In this document: positions 1 through 5,086 of the stretch, piece by piece
How the letters are laid out: each line of letters starts with the position of its first letter
Position numbering within the stretch: the first letter of the stretch is position 1
Assembly: GCA_958446785.1 (NCBI GenBank)
Contig: CAUCXP010000138.1
Span: 1 to 5,086 of the forward strand
Reading direction: 5' to 3'
From: an uncultured Collinsella sp.
GTDB taxonomy: Bacteria > Actinomycetota > Coriobacteriia > Coriobacteriales > Coriobacteriaceae
DNA: 5,086 bases
Position numbers and translations under genes: made by a program
The notes under the pieces: generated by a model
Databases searched by the model: none
Seen by the model: the letters and a program-made list of their open reading frames with translations, nothing else
What the model was told of the DNA's origin: nothing

Positions 1-461
1 TCGCGGAAGCAGAACTCGGCATAGCGCACATAGGCGTCGACGGTCTTGCGGTTGAGCCAGTCGCCCTGGTTGAACAGGGCGGCGGGGGAGTCAAAGTGAT
101 GCAGGGACACATAGGGCTCGACGCCATACTTTTTGCAGCAGGCGAACAACTCGTGGTAGTGCTTAACGCCCTCGGCGAGGGGCTCGGCATCGTCGCCGTT
201 GGGGAAGATGCGAGTCCAGGCGATGGACACACGGATGGCGTTGAGTCCATGCTCGGCAGAAAGGCGGATATCCTCCTCGTAGCGGTTGTAGAAATCACTG
301 GCCGGGTCGGGCAAAAAGCGACCCTGGGCGACAAGGTAATCGTCCCACATGGTCTTACCCTTGCCTGCCACCTTCGTGGAACCTTCCGTTTGGTACGCGG
401 CGGTTGCGGCGCCCCAAACAAAGCCCTTCGGCAGCTGCTGTACGCGGTTTAGCAAAGACAT
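1..461 (-). CDS. GH1 6-phospho-beta-glycosidase, N-terminal part (partial at left edge)
   Basis: This glycoside hydrolase family 1 enzyme probably hydrolyses a 6-phosphorylated beta-galactoside or beta-glucoside in the cytoplasm after PTS import. The 153 visible residues contain the family's N-terminal signature (FVWGAATAAYQTEG near residues 14-27), DPASDFYNRY (52-61), SIAWTRIFPNG (79-89) and LHHFDSP (120-126). Aligned by eye it is about 60% identical (88 of roughly 145 positions) to the complete lacG product in this window, so it is a paralogue. The acid/base Glu, nucleophile Glu and phosphate-binding motif lie beyond the left edge, so activity and galacto versus gluco preference cannot be judged. 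Two in-frame ATGs exist, at 467 and 461. I chose 461 because GAGAGGG (477-471) lies 9 nt upstream of it but only 3 nt from the other. The gene is divergent from the LacI-type regulator, its likely repressor. Confidence 0.93.
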   Translation of the reverse strand, partial: MSLLNRVQQLPKGFVWGAATAAYQTEGSTKVAGKGKTMWDDYLVAQGRFLPDPASDFYNRYEEDIRLSAEHGLNAIRVSIAWTRIFPNGDDAEPLAEGVKHYHELFACCKKYGVEPYVSLHHFDSPAALFNQGDWLNRKTVDAYVRYAEFCFR

Positions 462-470
462 ATGCATACA

Positions 471-477
471 CCCTCTC
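471..477 (-). promoter_or_regulatory. Ribosome binding site of the left GH1 gene
   Basis: GAGAGGG on the minus strand is a good purine-rich Shine-Dalgarno match. Its distance of 9 nt favours the ATG at 461 over the in-frame ATG at 467, which would add only Met-His. Confidence 0.6.
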
Positions 478-504
478 GTCTCGCTGTTCGATATTGTGCG
501 TTTG

Positions 505-529
505 CGCTCAGGAGGCTCCCTGGTTAGCG
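505..529. other. Small stem-loop in the predicted GH1 5' untranslated region
   Basis: CGCTCAGG (505-512) can pair with CCTG (519-522) and AGCG (526-529), with a three-base bulge at 523-525 and a 6-nt loop. It would lie in the leader of the minus-strand GH1 transcript if that starts near 560-565. No run of T follows on either strand, so it is not a classical terminator. A role in leader folding or mRNA stability is only a guess. Confidence 0.3.
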
Positions 530-569
530 TTCAGCGGTGAAAAAGCCCGATAAACACTATCTTAAAATG

Positions 570-575
570 ATTAGA
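570..575 (-). promoter_or_regulatory. Candidate -10 box for the GH1 gene
   Basis: TCTAAT on the minus strand (575 to 570) matches five of six bases of the sigma-70 -10 consensus. No good -35 lies at the usual distance: the nearest match, TTGTCA at 604-599, is 23 bp away. If this is the promoter it is weak or activator-assisted. Operator-like site 582-597 would lie in its -35/-10 spacer, so repressor binding would block polymerase. Confidence 0.3.
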
Positions 576-581
576 ACCAAA

Positions 582-597
582 ATGAGCACGTGAACAT
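582..597. promoter_or_regulatory. LacI-family operator-like site A
   Basis: ATGAGCACGTGAACAT is an imperfect palindrome centred on CG (589-590), with ATG/CAT and CAC/GTG symmetric and only the two intervening positions asymmetric. A central CpG flanked by inverted arms is typical of LacI/GalR-family operators. It recurs 22 bp away (604-619) and again at 736-751, beside a LacI-family gene. It probably represses the minus-strand GH1 gene. Confidence 0.7.
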
Positions 598-603
598 TTG
601 ACA

Positions 604-619
604 ATGAGCACGTTAACAT
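604..619. promoter_or_regulatory. LacI-family operator-like site B
   Basis: ATGAGCACGTTAACAT differs from site A at one base. It lies 22 bp from A centre to centre, about two helical turns, so both sites would face the same side of the helix and could bind repressor cooperatively. The central CG is at 611-612. Confidence 0.7.
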
Positions 620-694
620 CCGGCTGGGATGTATAGAAACAAAACAACTTCAAACAGCCGCGAACGGTTGTATTTGTTCGGTAAGCGGTTTTGA

Positions 695-724
695 TTGACA
701 GAAGTTTTCATGTTGTGGTATATG
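695..724 (+). promoter_or_regulatory. Sigma-70 type promoter of the LacI-type regulator gene
   Basis: A perfect TTGACA -35 box (695-700) is followed after 18 bp by TATATG (719-724), which carries a TG extended -10 dinucleotide (716-717). Transcription would start near 731, giving a leader of about 72 nt before the GTG at 803. Operator-like site 736-751 lies just downstream of the predicted start point, which suggests autorepression. Confidence 0.65.
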
Positions 725-735
725 GCTCGGGTATC

Positions 736-751
736 ATGAGCACGTTATCAA
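736..751. promoter_or_regulatory. LacI-family operator-like site C (autoregulatory)
   Basis: ATGAGCACGTTATCAA shares the first 12 bases with site B and has the central CG at 743-744. The right arm is more degenerate, so binding may be weaker. Its place at about +5 to +20 of the predicted regulator transcript would let bound repressor hinder initiation or early elongation of its own gene. Confidence 0.62.
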
Positions 752-791
752 TGTATGTACGATGCGCCATGGGTGCGGGGAATAGTTGGGA

Positions 792-797
792 AGCAGG
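792..797 (+). promoter_or_regulatory. Ribosome binding site deciding the GTG start of the regulator
   Basis: AGCAGG lies 5 nt before GTG 803. For the ATG at 812 the same motif is 14 nt away, and GGAAGG (805-810) is only 1 nt away, so neither suits that start. Confidence 0.55.
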
Positions 798-802
798 TTA
801 GC

Positions 803-1840
803 GTGGAAGGCATGGCTCAGCAGACAAGGAATGGTCGTTCGGCGAGCGCGGCAGAGGTTGCGGCGCTCGCTGGCGTGAGCCGCCAGACTGTGTCTCGTGT
901 GGTCAACGGTATGCCCAACGTGACGGAAAAGACGCGCAAGCGTGTGCTGGCCGCCATGGAAGAGCTGGGCTTTCGTCCCAATTTTGCTGGAGCGGCGTTG
1001 CGCGGCGGGTCGTATCGTTCTATTGGCCTGTGCATGTACAACATCACACGTGTCGGTAACCTGGCGACGCTCGAGGGTATCATGCAAGCGGCGCGCGAGC
1101 ACGATTTTGCCGTCACTATGATCGAGATGGGCGGCGACAAGCCCTATGCACTTGCCGATGCCTCGCGCCGCATGGTCGAGCGACCCGTCGACGGCATGAT
1201 TCTCAACATGAACCGCATGGCTCCCGATTTTGAGGAGTTTGTTCCCCAGCCGGGAGTGCGAACGGTCATCCTGTCCATGTATGCGCATCCGCGCTGCACG
1301 ACGATCGACTCCGACCAGTATGGTTCGTGCGAGCTGTTGACCAATTATCTGCTGGAACATGGTCATTCGAATATGCGGTTTGTGGCGGGTCCGGAAAACT
1401 CGATTTCCTCGCGTTTTCGTGAGGCCGGTTGGCGCGATACGCTGGGTCGTGCTCATGTCGATGCCGCTCCGATGCTGCGTGGCGATTGGAGTGCGGACAG
1501 TGGGTACACCATGGGCGAGCGGATTGCGGCCGAGGTGCTTGCCGGCGGGTCGCAGGCGCCGACTGCCGTGCTTGCGGCAAATGACCAGATGGCGCTGGGC
1601 GTTATCGCCGCGCTCGAGAATGCGGGCCTGTCCGTGCCCGACGACGTGAGCGTGGCTGGTATCGACGACGCACTCGAGGGACTTGTTCCTCACAATCGGC
1701 TGACGACGCTGCGATTTGATTTGCGCGGTGTCGGTAAGCTTGCGTTTGAGGCGGCGATTGGAGAGAGCTCGTCTATCGAGGCGATTCATGTGCCGAGTAC
1801 GCTGGTCGAACGCTCGACTGTTAGGGACATACGGGGTTAG
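803..1840 (+). CDS. LacI/GalR-family transcriptional repressor
   Basis: This is a DNA-binding sugar-responsive repressor of 345 residues, the normal family length. Residues 14-36 form the LacI helix-turn-helix (AAEVAALAGVSRQTVSRVVNG type), followed by the hinge segment FRPNFAGAALRGG (about 57-69). A periplasmic-binding-protein-like effector domain fills the rest. Family hallmarks there include ANDQMALG (259-266) and VPDDVSVAGIDD (278-289), then the LTTLRFD segment. There is no signal peptide or membrane segment. GTG 803 is chosen for its ribosome binding site. ATG 812 (three residues shorter) and ATG 755 (16 longer, without one) are alternatives. The gene is divergent from the left GH1 gene and convergent with lacG. 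Three repeated operator-like sites upstream suggest it represses GH1 and itself. Whether it also controls lacE-lacG cannot be seen, as that promoter is outside the window. The effector is unknown but is probably a sugar or sugar phosphate of this pathway. Confidence 0.94.
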   Translation: MEGMAQQTRNGRSASAAEVAALAGVSRQTVSRVVNGMPNVTEKTRKRVLAAMEELGFRPNFAGAALRGGSYRSIGLCMYNITRVGNLATLEGIMQAAREHDFAVTMIEMGGDKPYALADASRRMVERPVDGMILNMNRMAPDFEEFVPQPGVRTVILSMYAHPRCTTIDSDQYGSCELLTNYLLEHGHSNMRFVAGPENSISSRFREAGWRDTLGRAHVDAAPMLRGDWSADSGYTMGERIAAEVLAGGSQAPTAVLAANDQMALGVIAALENAGLSVPDDVSVAGIDDALEGLVPHNRLTTLRFDLRGVGKLAFEAAIGESSSIEAIHVPSTLVERSTVRDIRG

Positions 1841-1848
1841 GTCCTACT

Positions 1849-1998
1849 CCGTTTGTCTCGATCTGTAACAGGTAGACGGTCAAAAGCGGGCTACGTGTTA
1901 CAGATTTAGATTCTTCGGAAAGAGCAATCCTGTTCATCTCAATCTGTAACAGCTGGGGCCGAAATACTCGGCTAGATGTTACAGATCGAGACAAACGG
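1849..1998. repeat. 150-bp element of four inverted 15-bp arms (two tandem hairpins within a 22-bp inverted repeat)
   Basis: A 15-mer with consensus TCTCRATCTGTAACA occurs four times: forward at 1856-1870 and 1937-1951, inverted at 1896-1910 and 1977-1991. Each forward/inverted pair can form a hairpin with a 25-nt interval (1871-1895, 1952-1976). The two hairpin units are direct repeats with an 81-bp period. The intervals differ in sequence, yet each has its own internal pairing: GTAG/CTAC in the first, GCCGA/TCGGC in the second. The outermost arms also match perfectly over 22 bp (1849-1870 with 1977-1998), and the inner arms over 11 bp (1896-1906 with 1941-1951), so an alternative nested fold exists. 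It lies between convergent genes. It resembles a REP/REPIN- or MITE-like intergenic repeat. A terminator role for the plus-strand regulator gene is possible, since the first hairpin is followed by TTTAGATTCTT. Confidence 0.85.
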
Positions 1999-2011
1999 CT
2001 TCCGACCTGCA

Positions 2012-2056
2012 CAAAAAGGCCGGGGGCGGCGCGCCGTGTGACGTGCCGCCCCCGGC
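2012..2056 (-). terminator. Rho-independent terminator of the lacE-lacG operon
   Basis: A perfect 12-bp GC-only stem, GCCGGGGGCGGC (2019-2030) paired with GCCGCCCCCGGC (2045-2056), encloses a 14-nt loop. On the minus strand it is followed by CCTTTTTG (2018-2011), the T-run expected of an intrinsic terminator. It sits 45 bp beyond the lacG stop. On the plus strand no T-run follows the stem, so it should act mainly on the minus-strand transcript. Confidence 0.88.
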
Positions 2057-2101
2057 TGAGAAATGGGGACAGGTTATGTGGGCAGGCGACCCCGCCAGCC
2101 G

Positions 2102-3541
2102 CTAGTCCAGACGACGGGTCTGCGCTACGTGCTTATACCAATATGCGCTTGCCTTGGGCGTGCGCTTCTGGGTTTCAAAGTCAACGTAGAAGAAGCCGTA
2201 ACGCTTGTTGTAGCCATTGGTCCAGGAGAACTGATCCTGCAGGCTCCACAGGAAGTAGCCGCCCACGTTGACGCCCACCTCCATGGCCTTAAGCAACCAG
2301 CGCAGGTGCTGCTCGATGTAGTCGATGCGCGGCTGGTCGTCCACAAAACCGTCCTTGTAGGGGTCCTTGTAGCCCATGCCGTTCTCGGTGATGAAGATCT
2401 GCTTGTAGTTGGGGTAGCGCTGCTTAATGTAGACGAGCAGGTCGAACAAACCCTCGGGATAGATGATCCAGTCCCAGTCGGTGGTGGGGATGCCAGGCTT
2501 GTTCACATGCTCGCCAATACCCTTGACGCGCCAACGGCCGGTGCCCTTCTCGCCCGTACCGTTGTGGTGCAGGTCGTTCTCGCCGTCGTAAGCCTTCAAG
2601 AAGCGGCACTGGTAGTTGTTAACGCCCAGGTAGTCGTTGTAGAGCGCGGCCTCGCGCATAATCTCGAGGTCCTCGTCTAGGATCTCGATGGTGCCGCCCG
2701 AGACGGCAGCCAGGCGGTTGGCGCACTCGAGGGTGTCGGGGGCATACTCGCCGCGGAAGGTGGCGTCGAGCAGGAACTGGTTTTGCAGCACGTGCTCGTT
2801 GTTGGCGGCCTTGATGTCGGCGGGGTCGTTCTCGTTGAGCGGGTACTTAAACTCCAGCGACTGGATGACGCCGATTTTGCCCTTAAAGCCGCCGTTGTGG
2901 AAGGCCAGCACGGCCTTGGCGTGGGCGAGCATCATGTTGTGCTCGCACTGGAAGGCCTCGGCCAGGTGAGCTTTGACGCCACCGGGGAAGGTGCCCTCGA
3001 TGTAGGTGTTGGAGGCGTCGGCCCAGATCTCGTTAAAGGTGAACCAATAGGTCACTTGGTCGGCGTACTCCTTAAAGCAGAAGGTGGCAAAGTTCACAAA
3101 GGCGTCGATGGTCTCGCGGTTGAGGAAGTCGCCCTTATCAAAGAGGGGCAGCGGCGTGTCGAAGTGATGCAGCGTGACAAACGGCTCAACGTGGTGCTTG
3201 TGGCACTCGGCGAAGAGGTCGTGGTAGAACTGGACGCCCTCGGGGTTTATCTCGCCGGTGCCGTTGGGGAAGATGCGGCTCCAGGCAATGGAGAGGCGAA
3301 TGCCGTTGATGCCGAACTCCTCGCACAGCTCCAGATCGACGGGGTACTGGTTGTAGAAGTCCGAAGCGGGATCGGGGGAGAAACGGCCCTGGGCTTCCAG
3401 GAAGTCGTCCCAGGCAACCTTGCCCTTACCGTGGGTGCGGGTCTCGCCCTCTACCTGGTAGGCAGCAGTGGCGCCGCCAAAGACAAAGTCCTCGGGAAAC
3501 TGCGCAGGCGGGTTGGTGACGCTAGCAGGGTTAACGGACAT
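2102..3541 (-). CDS. lacG: 6-phospho-beta-galactosidase (GH1)
   Basis: This cytoplasmic enzyme hydrolyses lactose 6-phosphate, made by the lactose PTS, to galactose 6-phosphate and glucose. The 479-residue product is full length for the family. It shows FVFGGATAAYQVEG (19-32), DPASDFYNQYPVDLEL (57-72), the acid/base motif TFNE (Glu171), TDWDWIIYPEG (354-364), the nucleophile motif TENG (Glu386), and the phosphate-binding trio Ser439, Lys446 and Tyr448 in SWTNGYNKRY. Trp440 after the phosphate-site Ser matches LacG; 6-phospho-beta-glucosidases usually have Ala there. The N-terminal half closely resembles Lactococcus lactis LacG as I recall it. The ATG at 3541 is the only reasonable start, and its ribosome binding site is weak (TGGA, 5 nt upstream). 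The gene lies 66 bp after lacE on the same strand, as in lactococcal lacE-lacG order, and ends before a strong terminator. Confidence 0.95.
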   Translation of the reverse strand: MSVNPASVTNPPAQFPEDFVFGGATAAYQVEGETRTHGKGKVAWDDFLEAQGRFSPDPASDFYNQYPVDLELCEEFGINGIRLSIAWSRIFPNGTGEINPEGVQFYHDLFAECHKHHVEPFVTLHHFDTPLPLFDKGDFLNRETIDAFVNFATFCFKEYADQVTYWFTFNEIWADASNTYIEGTFPGGVKAHLAEAFQCEHNMMLAHAKAVLAFHNGGFKGKIGVIQSLEFKYPLNENDPADIKAANNEHVLQNQFLLDATFRGEYAPDTLECANRLAAVSGGTIEILDEDLEIMREAALYNDYLGVNNYQCRFLKAYDGENDLHHNGTGEKGTGRWRVKGIGEHVNKPGIPTTDWDWIIYPEGLFDLLVYIKQRYPNYKQIFITENGMGYKDPYKDGFVDDQPRIDYIEQHLRWLLKAMEVGVNVGGYFLWSLQDQFSWTNGYNKRYGFFYVDFETQKRTPKASAYWYKHVAQTRRLD

Positions 3542-3564
3542 GATGATCCAATCGTCTAAATCGA

Positions 3565-3598
3565 AGGGCCAGCCGGTCTTGGATGGTCGGCTGGCCCT
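3565..3598 (-). other. Intercistronic hairpin between lacE and lacG
   Basis: GGGCCAGCCG (3566-3575) pairs perfectly with CGGCTGGCCC (3588-3597), extended by one A-T pair (3565/3598), around a 12-nt loop. On the minus-strand transcript the stem begins 9 nt after the lacE stop and is followed by TTCGATTTAG, a poor T-tract. It could be a partial terminator that lowers lacG relative to lacE, or a 3' stabiliser or processing structure. The sequence does not decide between these. Confidence 0.7.
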
Positions 3599-3607
3599 GA
3601 GTGTTAC

Positions 3608-5086
3608 TTACTTCGAGAGTTGCTCGGAGACGAAGGCGAGAGACTTGTCGCCGTTCTGGGAGAGCTCGATGTACTGCTTACCACGGCAGGCAACGCACTT
3701 GTTGCCCACGCGCTCGCAGTCCTTCTGCAGGTCGGCCAGGTAGCTGGCGGCCTGCGGGGCCAGGACGACTAGATCAAAGTCGGGGAGCATGTCCACGTGG
3801 TTGCCATAGGCCTCGGCAGCGGTTTCAAGATTGATGCCGCGCTCCTTGGCAGCCTTGGCCAGCGCGTTGGCGAGCAGGCCCGAGGTACCGCCGCCCTGGC
3901 AGAGCACGAGCACGCGCTTGCCGTTGAGGTCGCTGGCGGTCGTTGCCTCGGCAGCGGGTGCTGCGGAAGCGGCGGGGACGTCGGCCTTCACGGCCTCGGC
4001 AGCAGCGCCGGCGGCAACGCTCTTGGCGTCAGCCTTGCCCTGGAAGGCGTCGTTGAGCTTGGCGGCCTTCTCGGCGTTCTTGGCGGCGAGCTCCTCCTGG
4101 GAAATCTCGGCCTCCTCGGCGCACTTCTGGGCGTCATAGGCACGGAAGAACGGATAGTACAGGATAAAGTCGACGACCAGGATAAGGGCGAGCATCACAA
4201 AGGCGAGCGGCTGGAAGCCCAGGCCCATGATGGTGCCGATGGGGCCGGGGACGGTCCAGGGCAGGGTGTACATAAAGCCGTTCATGCCCAAGAAGTCGAT
4301 AAAGATCTTGAGGATCCAGATGTTGGCGATCGGGGCAAAGACAAACGGGACAAAGAAGACGGGGTTGAGCACGATGGGTGCGGCGAACAGCAGCGGCTCG
4401 TTGACGGCAAAGCAGACGGGGACGATAGCGGCCTTACCAACGGCGCGCATCTCCTGAGACTTGGCCAGGAAGCAGAACATAAAGACCAGGACGAGCGTGG
4501 CGCCGGTGCCGCCCATGCAGACGACGAAGTACTGGGCACCCTGGGTCAGGACAGCGGAAGCGTGCTGGCCGGCCTGGAACGCAGCCAGGTTGTCGGTCAT
4601 GTTGGCAACGAGAGCGGCGGCGATGGCGGGCTCGACGATCGAGGGGCCGTGGACGCCCACGAACCAGAACAGGCTCATGGCGCCGTAGATCACAGCGAGG
4701 CCGATGTAGCCATCGGCAGCGGTGAACAGGGGCTGGAACACCTGGATGACACCCTGGGCAAAGCAGAAGCCAAAAGCAGCGCGGAAGACGATGTCAAAAA
4801 CCCAAAAGACGGTGATGCAGACGGAGAAGGGGATGATGTCCTTAAAGGTCTGCGAGATGTTGGGCGGAACCTGCTCGGGCATCTTGACGGTGATGTTGCG
4901 CTTAATGAAGAACTTGTAGATGATGCCGGTCACAAACGCAGCGATGAAAGCGGTCAGCAGGCCCTTGGAACCAAGGTAGGTGGTGTTGAAACCGCTGGCA
5001 GCGTCCGTGGCGATGGTGTCGCTCGAAAGGAGCAAGAAGCCGATGATGGCCGCGCACATGCACGAGATGAAGTTGATCTGGTTGTT
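3608..5086 (-). CDS. lacE: PTS lactose-specific EIICB permease (N-terminus beyond right edge)
   Basis: This membrane protein imports lactose or a related beta-galactoside and phosphorylates it at C6, receiving phosphate from an EIIA (LacF). The frame is open to the window end, with 492 residues visible. NNQINF at the edge aligns with about residue 100 of lactococcal LacE as I recall it, so roughly 100 N-terminal residues are missing and the in-frame ATG at 5059 is internal. The EIIC part has several hydrophobic segments (for example visible residues 42-60, 84-101, 293-313) and the conserved VHGPSIVEP (145-153) and VNEP (228-231) motifs. A charged then Ala/Pro-rich linker (about 318-387) leads to the EIIB domain (about 389-492), whose VLCQGGGTSGLLANAL motif holds the phosphorylated cysteine (visible residue 396, codon 3899-3901). 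It is transcribed ahead of lacG in one operon; lacF would be expected outside the window. Confidence 0.94.
   Translation of the reverse strand, partial: NNQINFISCMCAAIIGFLLLSSDTIATDAASGFNTTYLGSKGLLTAFIAAFVTGIIYKFFIKRNITVKMPEQVPPNISQTFKDIIPFSVCITVFWVFDIVFRAAFGFCFAQGVIQVFQPLFTAADGYIGLAVIYGAMSLFWFVGVHGPSIVEPAIAAALVANMTDNLAAFQAGQHASAVLTQGAQYFVVCMGGTGATLVLVFMFCFLAKSQEMRAVGKAAIVPVCFAVNEPLLFAAPIVLNPVFFVPFVFAPIANIWILKIFIDFLGMNGFMYTLPWTVPGPIGTIMGLGFQPLAFVMLALILVVDFILYYPFFRAYDAQKCAEEAEISQEELAAKNAEKAAKLNDAFQGKADAKSVAAGAAAEAVKADVPAASAAPAAEATTASDLNGKRVLVLCQGGGTSGLLANALAKAAKERGINLETAAEAYGNHVDMLPDFDLVVLAPQAASYLADLQKDCERVGNKCVACRGKQYIELSQNGDKSLAFVSEQLSK

Larger units (their letters stand above)
462..802. promoter_or_regulatory. 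Divergent control region between the GH1 gene and the LacI-type regulator
   Basis: This 341-bp gene-free stretch separates two divergently transcribed genes. It is more AT-rich in its middle (about 540-730) than the flanking genes. It contains a consensus-like plus-strand promoter (695-724), three copies of an operator-like 16-mer (582-597, 604-619, 736-751), a weak minus-strand promoter candidate (570-575) and a small hairpin (505-529). I see no convincing small gene in it. The in-frame ATG at 755 upstream of the regulator has no ribosome binding site. Confidence 0.75.

Noticed and set aside
96..452. Plus-strand open frame opposite the left GH1 gene
   Set aside because: The minus strand encodes unmistakable GH1 motifs here, so this is a shadow frame.
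521..540. Possible catabolite-responsive (cre) site, TGAACGCTAACCA on the minus strand
   Set aside because: It is one base short of the cre spacing and misses core positions, and CcpA control cannot be assumed in this organism.
598..603. TTGACA on the plus strand as a second promoter -35 box
   Set aside because: No acceptable -10 lies 16-19 bp downstream; TATAGA at 632-637 is 28 bp away. It probably arises by chance next to operator site B.
755..802. Upstream ATG at 755 as the regulator start
   Set aside because: It has no ribosome binding site, lies only about 24 nt from the predicted transcription start next to operator site C, and adds residues not typical of the family.
734..1789. Long minus-strand open frame (351 codons) opposite the LacI-type gene
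   Set aside because: It is fully antisense to a clear LacI-family protein, and its Arg/His-rich translation shows no domain. It is a by-product of GC-rich codon use.
1849..1998. CRISPR-like array suggested by four copies of a 15-mer
   Set aside because: The copies alternate in orientation, the intervals are self-complementary rather than spacer-like, and no cas gene is present.
2063..2680. Plus-strand open frame (205 codons) opposite the 3' part of lacG
   Set aside because: It is antisense to the region encoding the nucleophile and phosphate-site motifs of lacG, with low-complexity hydrophobic content and no ribosome binding site.
2783..3559. Plus-strand open frame (258 codons) opposite lacG
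   Set aside because: The Val/Gly/Leu-rich translation shows no recognisable motif and lies opposite conserved lacG coding sequence.

Overview
The window holds part of a sugar phosphotransferase (PTS) beta-galactoside utilisation locus from a GC-rich bacterium. Strong 6-phospho-beta-galactosidase and lactose-PTS signatures, combined with GC-rich codons and an actinobacterial-looking LacI regulator, fit a gut Coriobacteriia such as Collinsella. That assignment rests on general resemblance, not on a search.

Layout from left to right. Positions 1-461 (minus strand) hold the N-terminal 153 codons of a GH1 phospho-glycosidase that runs off the left edge. Positions 462-802 are a divergent control region with a good plus-strand promoter and three near-identical 16-bp operator-like sites. 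Positions 803-1840 (plus) encode a complete LacI-family repressor. Positions 1841-2101 are a convergent intergenic region. It holds a 150-bp element of four inverted 15-bp arms and then a strong Rho-independent terminator serving the minus-strand operon. Positions 2102-3541 (minus) are a complete lacG (6-phospho-beta-galactosidase). A 66-bp gap with an 11-bp hairpin separates it from lacE (3608-5086, minus), the lactose-type EIICB permease, whose N-terminus is cut by the right edge.

Expected biology: LacE imports and phosphorylates lactose or a related beta-galactoside, and LacG splits the 6-phosphorylated disaccharide in the cytoplasm. The second GH1 enzyme at the left edge probably handles a related phospho-beta-glycoside. 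It is most likely controlled by the divergent LacI-type repressor through the sites at 582-597 and 604-619, while the repressor controls itself through the site at 736-751. An EIIA (lacF) and the promoter of the lacE-lacG operon would be expected to the right of the window.

No unknown gene system is evident. The parts least explained by known families are the four-arm repeat at 1849-1998 and the operator triplet.
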